From Pseudomonas laurentiana (GTDB lineage Bacteria > Pseudomonadota > Gammaproteobacteria > Pseudomonadales > Pseudomonadaceae), in NCBI RefSeq assembly GCF_014648275.1, contig NZ_BMQU01000004.1, forward strand, positions 62,001 through 126,000: a DNA stretch of 64,000 nucleotides, read 5' to 3'. This document shows positions 55,281 through 64,000 of this stretch, piece by piece. The notes below the pieces were generated by a model. That model worked only from the letters and a program-made list of their open reading frames with translations. It was not told the DNA's origin and made no database searches. How positions within the stretch are numbered: the first letter of the stretch is position 1; each line of letters starts with the position of its first letter. Both the position numbers and the translations under genes were made by a program.

Positions 55281-57893
55281 ATGGGCAAATCGCTGGTCAT
55301 TGTGGAATCCCCGGCTAAGGCCAAGACCATCAACAAGTACCTGGGCAACCAGTACGTGGTGAAGTCGAGTATCGGCCATATCCGAGACCTGCCCACCAGC
55401 GGTTCGGCCAGCGCCAGCAAGGAGCCTGCTGCCAAGCGCGGCAAGGCTGCCGCGGCGGAGGGGCCGGTACTCACGCCCAAGGAAAAGGCGCGCAAGCAAT
55501 TGGTCGCTCGCATGGGCGTAGATCCCGACCACGGCTGGAAAGCCAAGTACGAGATCCTTCCTGGCAAGGAAAAGGTCATCGAAGAGCTGCGCCGTCTGGC
55601 CAAGGATGCTGACACCATCTATCTCGCAACCGACTTGGATCGCGAGGGGGAAGCCATTGCCTGGCACCTGCGCGAAGCCATCGGTGGTGATGATGATCGT
55701 TACAAGCGCGTGGTGTTCAACGAGATCACCAAGAAAGCCATTCAGGAAGCGTTCTCCCAGCCGGGCGAACTGGATATCGACCGTGTCAATGCCCAGCAAG
55801 CACGTCGCTTCCTCGATCGTGTAGTGGGCTACATGGTGTCGCCGCTGTTGTGGCAGAAAATTGCCCGTGGCCTGTCGGCCGGTCGTGTGCAGTCGGTAGC
55901 AGTCAAGCTGGTGGTCGAGCGCGAGCGCGAGATCCGCGCCTTCATCCCGGAAGAGTACTGGGAGATCCACGCCGACCTTGGCACCGCCAAGAATGCCAAG
56001 GTGCGCTTTGAAGTGGCACGTGAGAACGGTGAAGCGTTCAAGCCGCTCAACGAAGCCCAGGCGATGGCTGCGCTGGAAAAGCTCAAGGCGTCCAGCTATA
56101 GCATCGTCAAGCGCGAAGACCGCCCGACCAGCAGCAAGCCGTCGGCACCGTTCATCACCTCGACCCTGCAGCAGGCTGCCAGCAACCGCCTGGGCTTCGG
56201 TGTGAAGAAAACCATGATGATGGCCCAGCGTCTGTATGAGGCCGGTTACATCACCTATATGCGTACCGACTCGACCAACCTGTCGGTCGATGCCGTGGAA
56301 ATGGCTCGCAGCTATATCGAGAGCGAATTCGGCAAGAAGTACCTGCCTGAGGCGCCAATCGTGTACGGCAGCAAGGAAGGCGCTCAGGAGGCTCACGAAG
56401 CGATTCGTCCTTCCGACGTCAATACCCATCCGAGCAAGCTCAGTGGTATGGAGCGCGACGCCGAACGCCTCTACGAGCTGATCTGGCGCCAGTTCGTCGC
56501 CTGCCAGATGCCACCGGCACAGTACCTGTCGACCACCGTCAGCGTGAAAGCCGGGGAGTTCGAGCTGCGTGCCAAGGGCCGTATCCTGAAGTTCGACGGT
56601 TATACCCGGGTCATGCCGCAACAGAGCAAGCCGGGCGACGACGACGTGCTGCCGGAAATGGAGCAGGGCGAAAGCCTGAAGCTGATCCAGCTCGACCCAA
56701 GCCAGCATTTCACCAAGCCGCCGGCGCGCTTCTCCGAAGCCAGCCTGGTCAAGGAAATGGAAAAGCGCGGTATCGGTCGCCCGTCGACCTACGCAGCGAT
56801 TATTTCCACCATCCAGGACCGCGGTTATGTCACCTTGCACAACCGCCGTTTCTACTCCGAGAAGATGGGCGATATCGTCACTGAGCGGCTGTCCGAGAGT
56901 TTCTCCAACCTGATGGACTACGGCTTCACCGCCGGCATGGAAGAGAACCTCGATGACGTCGCCCAGGGTGAGCGTGATTGGAAGAGCGTCCTCGATGAAT
57001 TCTACGGTGACTTCAGCAGCAAGCTGCAGGCGGCCGAGTCGAGCGAAAACGGCATGCGTGCCAACCAGCCGACACTGACCGATATTCCGTGCCGTGATTG
57101 CGGTCGTCCGATGATGATCCGTACTGCCTCGACCGGCGTGTTCCTCGGTTGCTCCGGTTACAGCCTGCCGCCGAAAGAGCGCTGCAAGGCGACGGTCAAC
57201 CTGGTGCCGGGTGACGAGATTGCCGCTGATGACGAGGGTGAGTCCGAGTCGCGGGTACTGCGCAACAAGCACCGCTGCCCGATCTGCGCCACGGCGATGG
57301 ATGCCTACCTGCTCGATGAGAAGCGCAAGCTGCATATCTGCGGTAACAACCCGGATTGCGTCGGCTACGAAATCGAAGAGGGCAACTATCGCATCAAGGG
57401 CTATGAAGGCCCGAGCCTTGAGTGCGACAAATGCGGCAGTGAAATGCAGTTGAAGACGGGGCGTTTCGGCAAGTTCTTCGGCTGTACCAACACCGAGTGC
57501 AAGAACACCCGCAAGCTGCTCAAGAGCGGTGAGGCGGCGCCGCCGAAGATGGATGCGGTGAAAATGCCGGAGCTCAAGTGCGAGAAGGTCGATGACACCT
57601 ACGTGCTGCGTGACGGCGCCTCGGGCTTGTTCCTGGCGGCCAGCCAGTTCCCGAAAAACCGTGAAACCCGTGCGCCGCTGGTCATCGAGATCGTTCCGCA
57701 CAAGGACGAGATTGATCCTAAGTACCATTTCCTGTGCGAAGCGCCCAAGAAAGACCCTGAGGGTCGTCCGGCGGTTATCCGTTACAGCCGCAAGACCAAG
57801 GAGCAGTACGTACAGACCGAGGTAGACGGCAAGCCTACCGGGTGGCGTGCGTTCTACGATGGCAACGCCTGGAAGGTCGAAGACAAGCGCTGA
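55281..57893 (+). CDS. topA: DNA topoisomerase I
   Basis: The 870-residue type IA topoisomerase relaxes negatively supercoiled DNA. The Toprim domain ([14 protein letters not shown] and [15 protein letters not shown]) and the active-site Tyr326 in [12 protein letters not shown] are intact. C-terminal zinc-ribbon-like domains with [20 protein letters not shown] and CDKCGSEMQ bind single-stranded DNA. A Pseudomonas-typical insert ([20 protein letters not shown]) follows the first strand. A strong terminator follows. The ATG at 55281 is the usual start. It is a single-gene unit behind its own promoter. Confidence 0.96.
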   Translation: MGKSLVIVESPAKAKTINKYLGNQYVVKSSIGHIRDLPTSGSASASKEPAAKRGKAAAAEGPVLTPKEKARKQLVARMGVDPDHGWKAKYEILPGKEKVIEELRRLAKDADTIYLATDLDREGEAIAWHLREAIGGDDDRYKRVVFNEITKKAIQEAFSQPGELDIDRVNAQQARRFLDRVVGYMVSPLLWQKIARGLSAGRVQSVAVKLVVEREREIRAFIPEEYWEIHADLGTAKNAKVRFEVARENGEAFKPLNEAQAMAALEKLKASSYSIVKREDRPTSSKPSAPFITSTLQQAASNRLGFGVKKTMMMAQRLYEAGYITYMRTDSTNLSVDAVEMARSYIESEFGKKYLPEAPIVYGSKEGAQEAHEAIRPSDVNTHPSKLSGMERDAERLYELIWRQFVACQMPPAQYLSTTVSVKAGEFELRAKGRILKFDGYTRVMPQQSKPGDDDVLPEMEQGESLKLIQLDPSQHFTKPPARFSEASLVKEMEKRGIGRPSTYAAIISTIQDRGYVTLHNRRFYSEKMGDIVTERLSESFSNLMDYGFTAGMEENLDDVAQGERDWKSVLDEFYGDFSSKLQAAESSENGMRANQPTLTDIPCRDCGRPMMIRTASTGVFLGCSGYSLPPKERCKATVNLVPGDEIAADDEGESESRVLRNKHRCPICATAMDAYLLDEKRKLHICGNNPDCVGYEIEEGNYRIKGYEGPSLECDKCGSEMQLKTGRFGKFFGCTNTECKNTRKLLKSGEAAPPKMDAVKMPELKCEKVDDTYVLRDGASGLFLAASQFPKNRETRAPLVIEIVPHKDEIDPKYHFLCEAPKKDPEGRPAVIRYSRKTKEQYVQTEVDGKPTGWRAFYDGNAWKVEDKR

Positions 57894-57912
57894 TCGTTCT
57901 GGCGCAGTCGAA

Positions 57913-57948
57913 GGCCGCATCCGACCTGTGTCGGATGCGGCCTTTTTC
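57913..57948 (+). terminator. Intrinsic terminator of topA
   Basis: A perfect 13-bp stem GGCCGCATCCGAC / GTCGGATGCGGCC (loop CTGT) is followed by TTTTTC on the plus strand, 20 bases after the topA stop. Confidence 0.92.
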
Positions 57949-58034
57949 ATTTCAGGGCTAGACACCGCTTGCGGTCGGACTGGGCATCCCTGAAACTGGC
58001 AGGCCCGCCTTGCAGCCTTTCGGAGGGCATCCAG

Positions 58035-58556
58035 ATGGCCCAGGAACTCTATACCCGCACTAACCAGAAGATCTATTTCGCTGGCCTGGCCCTTGAGGCG
58101 CTTGGCAAGGCGCAGGAGAGTCGGGCGATGAATGCCCAGGCGCTGACTCAGGCCGAGCGTGAATCAGCACTCTTTCACCTCTATGGGGCGTTACTGGGGC
58201 TGTGCCATGAAATCGCGGGCTTCTACCGTTTACCGCAAGCCGGTGCGCCACGTGTCGAGCTGCTGCTGACCGCTGAAGTGCTTGAGGCGGTGGCCATTCC
58301 TGAAATGGCTGAGCTGATCGAGTTGGCGCGTCAACCGGAAACCTGGCTGTCACATTTACTCAGTGCTTATGCCAATTTGTTCCGACCGCCTGTCGCGGCA
58401 AAAAAACCGAAAACCGACGTTACTCAGCCATTGATTCAGGCGGTCAGCCTTGATGAGCCTGAGGTTGAGCCGCTGTCGCGGGAAGAATTGGAGCTTTGGC
58501 GGCAGAATCTCAAAAGCCTGACCGTTCGTTTTCGCGAGGGTTTGAGTGAGTGCTGA
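58035..58556 (+). CDS. Conserved hypothetical protein (DUF6586-like)
   Basis: The 173-residue protein is mostly helical (MAQELYTRTNQKIYFAGLALEALGKAQES) and is known from other pseudomonads as a conserved protein of unknown function, which I recall as DUF6586. No membrane segment is seen. GGAGGG 9 bases ahead supports the ATG at 58035. It is 51 bases ahead of the next small gene on the same strand, so the two may be co-transcribed. Confidence 0.82.
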   Translation: MAQELYTRTNQKIYFAGLALEALGKAQESRAMNAQALTQAERESALFHLYGALLGLCHEIAGFYRLPQAGAPRVELLLTAEVLEAVAIPEMAELIELARQPETWLSHLLSAYANLFRPPVAAKKPKTDVTQPLIQAVSLDEPEVEPLSREELELWRQNLKSLTVRFREGLSEC

Positions 58557-58606
58557 GTTCACCGGCGGCTGGTACAATGCCAGCCTTTCGTGGAGAACAG
58601 CCCTTT

Positions 58607-58840
58607 ATGCCAACGTCCTTTCTAGAAATTGTCGAGTTACCTGACGGTCGCATCGAACTGCGCCGCGCCGAGGACGAAGGGTCGCTGGTTACCCTGGACT
58701 TCTCTGAGGACGCCAAGGCTTTTCTGCAAGGGCAGCACGTAGAAGTGGCCAAGGCCATGCTCAGCGTGGGCGTGCAGATGGCTGGCAAGCTGGTTGAAGG
58801 CGAGATCGAGCGTGAAGACGGCCCGCGGGTCTTGCATTAA
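58607..58840 (+). CDS. Conserved small hypothetical protein
   Basis: The 77-residue acidic protein starts MPTSFLEIVELPDGRIELRR and ends EREDGPRVLH. It is conserved near sulA-lexA in pseudomonads. No known domain is recognised. Beta-strand-rich N-terminal and helical C-terminal parts are predicted by eye. GGAG 11 bases upstream supports the ATG at 58607. It converges on sulA across a hairpin. Function unknown. Confidence 0.82.
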   Translation: MPTSFLEIVELPDGRIELRRAEDEGSLVTLDFSEDAKAFLQGQHVEVAKAMLSVGVQMAGKLVEGEIEREDGPRVLH

Positions 58841-58849
58841 TCGCCCTTG

Positions 58850-58874
58850 AGGCTTCTCCGTTCTGGAGAAGCCT
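58850..58874. terminator. Two-way hairpin between the small gene and sulA
   Basis: A perfect 10-bp stem AGGCTTCTCC / GGAGAAGCCT with loop GTTCT lies between the two convergent genes. A weak T-rich tail follows. Confidence 0.75.
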
Positions 58875-58905
58875 TGTCTGTTACCGTGTATTGACCTGCT
58901 GGATA

Positions 58906-59379
58906 TCAGCCAAGGCGGATATTCAGGCTTTGCGCGTGCCCGGCTCGTGCTGCATTGACCAGTTGCTGGCGTGCGGAAGTACTGACCGGGTTTAGCCAGC
59001 TCACTACGGTGTGACTGCGGCCCAGGCGCAAGGCATCGCAGGCCAGCTGCAGTGCGCTTTGGGTGTGCCGTGGCTGCAGCAGCAGAATGCGTTCGCGGTT
59101 CAGGCCGGCATCGCGTAGCCAGGCTTGTGTCAGGCTGACAGGTGGCGCGATCAGGGTTAGCCAGCGGGCATCCTGCTCTTCGCTCAACTCGCGAAGCATT
59201 GGGGCCAGCAGGCTTTGGCAGTTCCCCAGTGCGCCTCGGAAGGAAAGCTCACTGAATACCTCGGGATCGTTGTTCGGTCGCGAAGGCTCTGCAGGCTTCA
59301 GGCGCGGCAGGACCGGCTGGGCCAGGAACGCCTCGAACAACGGCAGTTGGGCTTGCTGAGGTACATGGGGGAACTGCAT
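58906..59379 (-). CDS. sulA: SOS cell-division inhibitor SulA
   Basis: The 157-residue protein matches SulA in size and in its QLACDALRLGRSHTVVSWLNP segment. SulA binds FtsZ and blocks division during the SOS response. It lies 12 bases behind lexA on the same strand in the typical Pseudomonas lexA-sulA operon, so it is controlled by the LexA boxes in front of lexA. The ATG at 59379 has AGGAGG 5 bases upstream, which is a strong ribosome-binding site. Identity is firm from context and sequence. Confidence 0.9.
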   Translation of the reverse strand: MQFPHVPQQAQLPLFEAFLAQPVLPRLKPAEPSRPNNDPEVFSELSFRGALGNCQSLLAPMLRELSEEQDARWLTLIAPPVSLTQAWLRDAGLNRERILLLQPRHTQSALQLACDALRLGRSHTVVSWLNPVSTSARQQLVNAARAGHAQSLNIRLG

Positions 59380-59391
59380 AACGCCTCCTAA

Positions 59392-60000
59392 TTAACGGCG
59401 AATAACGCCGACGCTCAAGCCTTCGATCACCAGTTCCTGCTCTTTGAGGTCGACCTCGATGGGGGCGAACTCTGGGTTTTCGGCCATCAGCCAGACCTTG
59501 TTGCCTTCGCGTTTGAAGCGTTTGACCGTGACTTCGTCGCCGATACGCGCCACGACGATCTGGCCGTTGCGGGCTTCGCGGCAGGTGTGAACTGCCAGCA
59601 GGTCGCCGTCCAGAATGCCGACATCCTTCATGCTCATGCCGTGAACGCGCAGCAAGTAGTCAGCCTTGGGGTGGAAGAAGCTTGGGTTGATGCTGCAGGA
59701 TTGCTCAATGTGTTGCTGGGCGAGGATGGGCGCACCCGCGGCAACTCGGCCAATGATTGGCAGGCCGCTGTCGTCGCTCTTGGCCTCGAAACCCGGGATG
59801 CGGATGCCGCGAGAGGCGCCCGGGGTCATTTCGATAGCGCCCTTGCGGGCCAGCGCCTTGAGGTGTTCCTCGGCAGCGTTGGGCGACTTGAACCCCAGCT
59901 CCTGGGCGATTTCCGCACGTGTTGGCGGGAAGCCGTTGTCTTCCAGGCAGCGTTTGATAAAAGCCAGAATCTCAGCTTGGCGTGGCGTCAGTTTTAGCAT
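59392..60000 (-). CDS. lexA: LexA repressor
   Basis: The 202-residue SOS repressor has an N-terminal winged helix ([20 protein letters not shown] and [20 protein letters not shown]) and a C-terminal self-cleaving protease domain. The cleavage bond is A88-G89 in VAAGAP, and the catalytic pair is Ser123 in GMSMKDVG and Lys160 in EVTVKRF. RecA-bound single-stranded DNA triggers cleavage. It is transcribed from a promoter carrying two LexA boxes, which gives autoregulation. sulA follows 12 bases downstream. Confidence 0.97.
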   Translation of the reverse strand: MLKLTPRQAEILAFIKRCLEDNGFPPTRAEIAQELGFKSPNAAEEHLKALARKGAIEMTPGASRGIRIPGFEAKSDDSGLPIIGRVAAGAPILAQQHIEQSCSINPSFFHPKADYLLRVHGMSMKDVGILDGDLLAVHTCREARNGQIVVARIGDEVTVKRFKREGNKVWLMAENPEFAPIEVDLKEQELVIEGLSVGVIRR

Positions 60001-60010
60001 GTCGATCGCT

Positions 60011-60062
60011 CTGTCTTTTTATACAGTGACTGGGATTATATACAGTAGAGGTGGGTTGGCAA
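60011..60062 (-). promoter_or_regulatory. lexA promoter with two LexA boxes
   Basis: Read on the minus strand, TTGCCA (60057-60062), a 16-bp spacer and TATAAT (60035-60040) form the promoter. One LexA box, CTGTATATAATCCCAG (60030-60045), covers the -10, and a second, CTGTATAAAAAGACAG (60011-60026), lies just downstream. Both follow CTG-N10-CAG. Confidence 0.93.
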
Positions 60063-60193
60063 CACATAAGCTTCATGTGGCTGACTGCAGGCGGTTCACA
60101 GGCGCCAAAGGGTGTGCGCTCGTTGCCTGAGGCCAGCGGCTCGAAGCTGTGATTAAATACGTGACCCACCAGCCAGAAAACGGCTGCCCAGAC

Positions 60194-60238
60194 TTGACAA
60201 AACCCTGGGTTGAAACGTATGTTTCAAACAAGTGTTTG
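60194..60238 (+). promoter_or_regulatory. psrA promoter with two PsrA operators
   Basis: TTGACA (60194-60199) with an 18-bp spacer to TATGTT (60218-60223) looks like a sigma-70 promoter. GAAACGTATGTTTC (60212-60225) and CAAACAAGTGTTTG (60225-60238) match the PsrA pattern (G/C)AAAC-N(2-4)-GTTT(G/C), and share one base. The first covers the -10 element, so autorepression is expected. Confidence 0.88.
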
Positions 60239-60253
60239 TCAGGCGGAGTAGTC

Positions 60254-60967
60254 ATGGCCCAGTCGGAAACCGTTGAACGCATTCTCGATGCAGCAGAGCA
60301 GTTGTTCGCGGAAAAAGGTTTTGCCGAAACCTCGTTGCGGCTGATCACCAGCAAGGCCGGCGTCAACCTGGCGGCGGTGAACTACCATTTTGGCTCCAAG
60401 AAGGCCCTGATCCAGGCGGTCTTTTCGCGTTTTCTCGGGCCTTTCTGCACCAGCCTGGAGCGTGAGCTGGAGCGTCGCCAGTCGCGCCCGGAACAAAAAC
60501 CGACCCTCGAAGAACTGCTGGAAATGCTGGTGGAGCAGGCGCTGGCGGTGCAGCCGCGCAGCGGCAACGACCTGTCCATCTTCATGCGCCTCCTGGGGCT
60601 GGCGTTCAGCCAGAGCCAAGGGCACTTGCGACGCTATCTGGAAGACATGTACGGCAAGGTGTTCCGCCGGTACATGTTGCTGGTCAACGAAGCGGCACCG
60701 CGTATCCCGCCAATCGAACTGTTCTGGCGTGTGCACTTCATGCTCGGTGCTGCAGCCTTCAGCATGTCTGGCATCAAGGCATTGCGTGCGATTGCCGAAA
60801 CCGATTTTGGGGTCAACACCTCCATCGAGCAGGTCATGCGCCTGATGGTGCCGTTCCTGGCAGCCGGTATGCGCGCCGAAAGTGGTGTGACCGATGAAGC
60901 CATGGCGGCTGCGCAGTTGCGCCCGCGGAGCAAGTCGGGCAGTGCGCCACTGCCTGCCAAGGCCTGA
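60254..60967 (+). CDS. psrA: TetR-family transcriptional regulator PsrA
   Basis: The 237-residue TetR-type regulator has an N-terminal helix-turn-helix (about residues 25-46, SLRLITSKAGVNLAAVNYHF) and a helical ligand-binding domain. In Pseudomonas PsrA activates rpoS, represses its own gene and represses fadBA, being released by long-chain fatty acids. The promoter shows two PsrA operators. GGAG lies about 7 bases ahead of the ATG at 60254. It is divergent from lexA, in the same neighbourhood as fadBA and lexA-sulA as in known pseudomonads. Confidence 0.93.
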   Translation: MAQSETVERILDAAEQLFAEKGFAETSLRLITSKAGVNLAAVNYHFGSKKALIQAVFSRFLGPFCTSLERELERRQSRPEQKPTLEELLEMLVEQALAVQPRSGNDLSIFMRLLGLAFSQSQGHLRRYLEDMYGKVFRRYMLLVNEAAPRIPPIELFWRVHFMLGAAAFSMSGIKALRAIAETDFGVNTSIEQVMRLMVPFLAAGMRAESGVTDEAMAAAQLRPRSKSGSAPLPAKA

Positions 60968-61003
60968 TGCAACGGCGGGGCGCTTCAGCTAAGCTAGCGC
61001 CCC

Positions 61004-61528
61004 ATGCCTACTCTCGATTTACTGCATATTTCCATCGCCGATCAATGCCTCTATGGGTTTGCCCAGGGGCGCCTTGTCGTGCGCGTTCCGGTATCCACCG
61101 CGCTCAATGGTGCGGGGGAAACCAGTGGTTCCGGGTGCACCCCTCGCGGTCGCCATCAGGTTCGCGCAAAAATCGGCGCGGGCTTGCCCTGCGGCGCGGT
61201 GTTGAGGGGGCGACGCTGGACGGGTGAAACCTGGACGCCGGCGCTGCACGAGCAGTTTCCCGGGCGAGACTGGATTCTCTCGCGCATCCTCTGGCTCAGT
61301 GGCTGTGAGCCTGGGCGCAATCGCCTCGGGCCGGTCGATACCTTCCGCCGTTATATCTACCTGCATGGCACGCCGGACTCGGAACCCATGGGCGTCCCGC
61401 TGTCCCATGGTTGTGTACGCCTGCGCAATGCCGACCTGGTGAGCCTGTTCGAGCAGGTGCCGGTGCATTGCCCTGTGCAGATCGAAGAAGCCGCGTGCCC
61501 CGAGTGGGCCACGGCCTCCCTCAACTGA
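61004..61528 (+). CDS. L,D-transpeptidase (YkuD domain)
   Basis: The 174-residue protein is a single YkuD domain with the conserved active-site HGTPDSEPMGVPLSHGCVRL, where the Cys is the nucleophile and the neighbouring His/Ser motif is intact. The family makes meso-DAP-meso-DAP crosslinks or anchors lipoproteins. No signal peptide or membrane segment is seen, so export is not explained. It lies 10 bases ahead of nagZ, in the same direction, and 36 bases behind psrA. A cytoplasmic or recycling-related role is possible. Confidence 0.88.
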   Translation: MPTLDLLHISIADQCLYGFAQGRLVVRVPVSTALNGAGETSGSGCTPRGRHQVRAKIGAGLPCGAVLRGRRWTGETWTPALHEQFPGRDWILSRILWLSGCEPGRNRLGPVDTFRRYIYLHGTPDSEPMGVPLSHGCVRLRNADLVSLFEQVPVHCPVQIEEAACPEWATASLN

Positions 61529-61538
61529 AGGATCATTT

Positions 61539-62549
61539 ATGAGCGCCAGCCTGCAAGGCTCCCTGATGGTGGACGTCGCCGGTACCTGGTTGACCGCCGA
61601 AGACCGTCAACTCCTGCGCCAGCCCGAAGTGGCCGGCCTGATCATTTTTGCCCGCAACATCGACTGCCCGCGCCAGGTGCGAGAGCTGACCGCTTCCATT
61701 CGCGCCATTCGTCCCGACCTGATCCTGGCGGTCGACCAGGAGGGTGGGCGGGTTCAGCGCCTGCGTCAGGGCTTTGTGCGTTTGCCGGCCATGCGCGCCA
61801 TTGCCGATAACGACAACGCCGAGTACCTGGCTGAACAATGCGGCTGGCTGATGGCGACCGAGGTGCTGGCGGTTGGTCTGGATCTCAGCTTCGCGCCAGT
61901 GCTGGACCTTGATCATCAGCGCAGTGCGGTGGTTGGCAGCCGTGCGTTCGAAGGCGACCCTGAGCGCGCTACGGTATTGGCCGGTGCGTTTATTCGTGGC
62001 ATGAACGCGGCGGGTATGGCGGCCTGTGGCAAGCACTTCCCGGGTCATGGCTGGGCTGAAGCGGACTCGCACGTGGCGATCCCGACCGATGAGCGCAGCC
62101 TTGCGCAGATCCGCGCTGCCGACCTGGTTCCATTCACGCGGTTGAGCGGGCAGTTGGCCGCTGTGATGCCGGCGCACGTGATTTACCCGCAGGTCGATAA
62201 TCAGCCTGCCGGTTTCTCGCGGCGCTGGTTGCAGGACATTCTGCGTGGCGAACTGGGTTTTGATGGCGTGATCTTCAGCGATGACCTGTCGATGGCGGGT
62301 GCGCACGTCGTTGGCGACGCTGCCAGTCGAATCGAGGCCGCCCTGAGCGCGGGTTGTGACATGGGGCTGGTGTGCAATGATCGGGCGGCGGCAGAGCTCG
62401 CGTTGTCTGCAGCCCAGCGCATGAAGGTAAAGCCGTCGCCACGTATCGCGCGCATGCGCGGGCAAGGCTTTGCCACTACCGAGTATCGCCAACAGCCACG
62501 CTGGCTTGCGGCTTTAGGGGCTTTGCAAGAAGCCCAGTTGATCGATTAA
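61539..62549 (+). CDS. nagZ: Beta-N-acetylglucosaminidase NagZ
   Basis: The 336-residue GH3 enzyme removes GlcNAc from muropeptides taken up during wall recycling, making 1,6-anhydroMurNAc products that can induce ampC. Catalytic Asp248 in FSDDLSM and KHFPGHG with the His motif DSH are present. It is cytosolic and has no signal peptide. It follows the L,D-transpeptidase by 10 bases and precedes the phosphorylase by 9 bases, so the three form a likely operon. The ATG at 61539 has AAGGA upstream. Confidence 0.95.
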   Translation: MSASLQGSLMVDVAGTWLTAEDRQLLRQPEVAGLIIFARNIDCPRQVRELTASIRAIRPDLILAVDQEGGRVQRLRQGFVRLPAMRAIADNDNAEYLAEQCGWLMATEVLAVGLDLSFAPVLDLDHQRSAVVGSRAFEGDPERATVLAGAFIRGMNAAGMAACGKHFPGHGWAEADSHVAIPTDERSLAQIRAADLVPFTRLSGQLAAVMPAHVIYPQVDNQPAGFSRRWLQDILRGELGFDGVIFSDDLSMAGAHVVGDAASRIEAALSAGCDMGLVCNDRAAAELALSAAQRMKVKPSPRIARMRGQGFATTEYRQQPRWLAALGALQEAQLID

Positions 62550-63296
<747 letters not shown>

Positions 63297-63353
63297 TTGT
63301 TGCTGGTGCTGTGAACGCACCGGCACCCCGCTGATACCCTCGCCAACACAGCC

Positions 63354-63377
63354 GTCACCCGCTTTTAGGCGGGTGAC
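63354..63377. terminator. Two-way hairpin behind the MTIP gene and SNF2 gene
   Basis: GTCACCCGC (63354-63362) and GCGGGTGAC (63369-63377) pair perfectly with loop TTTTAG. It overlaps the stop codon of the leftward helicase gene, so it may end both transcripts. Confidence 0.6.
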
Positions 63378-64000
63378 GACGTCCCGGCAAGGGCGCCAGT
63401 AGTGCATCGATATCGTCGTCGGCCAGTTTCCAGTCTCCGGCCTGGCGCCCATCCAGCACGCCGGCCGCCAACGCAGATTTCTCCTGCTGCAACTGCTGGA
63501 TCTTCTCTTCCACGGTGCCGCGGGTAATCAGCTTGTAGACGAACACCGGTTTTTCCTGGCCAATGCGGTATGCACGGTCGGTCGCTTGCTGTTCGGCTGC
63601 GGGGTTCCACCACGGGTCGTAGTGAATCACGGTGTCGGCCGCCGTGAGGTTAAGGCCGACCCCACCCGCCTTGAGGCTGATCAGGAAAATCTGCAGCCGG
63701 CCGCTTTGGAAGTCTGCAACCGGTGCGCGTCGGTCGCGTGTGTCACCTGTCAGCAACGCATAGTCGATGCCGCGTTGTTGCAGTTCCTCGCCAATCAGCG
63801 CAAGCATGCTGGTGAATTGCGAAAACAGCAGCACTCGACGCCCTTCGGCGAGCAACTCCTCAAGCATTTCCAGCAGGCTGTTGAGCTTGCCCGAGTTCGC
63901 GCTGCGCGACGTGCCGGCTGTTTCAGATTTGACCAGGCGCAGGTCGCAACAGACCTGGCGCAGCTTCAGCAGCGCTTCAAGAATGATGATCTGGCTGCGG
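63355..64000 (-). CDS. SNF2-family ATP-dependent helicase, C-terminal part
   Basis: This frame runs off the window end at 64000, so the start and N-terminal part are missing. The visible 215 codons cover the second RecA-like lobe: [16 protein letters not shown] (motif IV), [33 protein letters not shown] (motif V) and [14 protein letters not shown] (motif VI). It is an SNF2-type chromatin-remodelling-like helicase. It probably encodes a large protein, often with a SWIM-type zinc finger. It converges on the MTIP gene. Its role in bacteria is not established. Confidence 0.92.
   Translation of the reverse strand, partial: RSQIIILEALLKLRQVCCDLRLVKSETAGTSRSANSGKLNSLLEMLEELLAEGRRVLLFSQFTSMLALIGEELQQRGIDYALLTGDTRDRRAPVADFQSGRLQIFLISLKAGGVGLNLTAADTVIHYDPWWNPAAEQQATDRAYRIGQEKPVFVYKLITRGTVEEKIQQLQQEKSALAAGVLDGRQAGDWKLADDDIDALLAPLPGRRHPPKSG

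Noticed and set aside
55263-57965. Minus-strand frame of 900 codons opposite topA
   Set aside because: It is fully antisense to topA, which has complete catalytic motifs. Its translation is low-complexity and unlike any family.

Overview
The window looks like chromosomal core DNA of a fluorescent Pseudomonas, probably of the putida/fluorescens group. This rests on gene content and order: fadB-fadA, topA, a sulA-lexA pair, psrA, nagZ and an MTIP-type phosphorylase, plus aer next to acnA and a moaB-moeA pair. Gene density is high, coding sequence is GC-rich, and I found no rRNA, tRNA, insertion sequence, prophage or CRISPR array. The likely placement within the genus is inferred from remembered gene order, not from any search.

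Layout. 1-5.2 kb: rmf, rlmKL, dacB and yggL. 5.3-9.6 kb: an EvgS/BvgS-type hybrid sensor kinase and its LuxR-type regulator behind an AT-rich leader. 9.9-13.6 kb: a dGTPase-like gene, then a leftward operon of a YqjD-like ribosome anchor, a YqjE-like protein, a YqjK-like protein and an EAL phosphodiesterase. 13.8-19.4 kb: an Amt transporter, a CPA2 antiporter, a small glutaredoxin-like protein, an M15-type peptidase, a small gene under a LexA box, and an RluA-family pseudouridine synthase. 19.4-29.3 kb: aer, a CPBP protease, acnA, rlmM, tusA, a MATE pump, pdxB and a small protein. 29.5-37.9 kb: an MsbA-like ABC exporter, a chemoreceptor behind a Pho-box-like site, a lipoprotein-type malate:quinone oxidoreductase, a REP pair, two small envelope proteins, and moaB-moeA. 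37.9-45.8 kb: a GT4 glycosyltransferase with a GDP-mannose enzyme, a NarL-type two-component system, a degenerate HPt-like protein beside cheV, and a MOSC protein. 45.9-51 kb: slt, uup, uspA and an unknown membrane protein. 51-58.9 kb: fadB-fadA, a DUF1653 gene, topA and two small genes. 58.9-64 kb: sulA-lexA, psrA, an L,D-transpeptidase, nagZ, a methylthioinosine phosphorylase and the end of an SNF2 helicase.

How the genes connect. Ribosome inactivation and anchoring (rmf, YqjD-like) and rRNA modification (rlmKL, rlmM, a pseudouridine synthase) recur. The SOS response is represented by lexA-sulA and by a separate LexA-boxed promoter at 18 kb. PsrA, which carries two operators at its own promoter, is known to control fadB-fadA. 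Murein turnover is covered by dacB, slt, nagZ, an L,D-transpeptidase and an M15 peptidase. Chemotaxis and sensing are covered by aer, a second receptor, cheV and two histidine-kinase systems.

I did not find a clear-cut new defence or mobile system. The best leads are a promoter with a near-perfect LexA box driving a protein of unknown function (18.0-18.4 kb), a HPt-like protein with Asp aligned where the phospho-histidine should be, next to cheV (43.2-43.7 kb), an orphan leftward terminator with a 23-codon ORF upstream of fadB (51.0-51.1 kb), and a Pho-box-like site in front of a chemoreceptor (31.36 kb).
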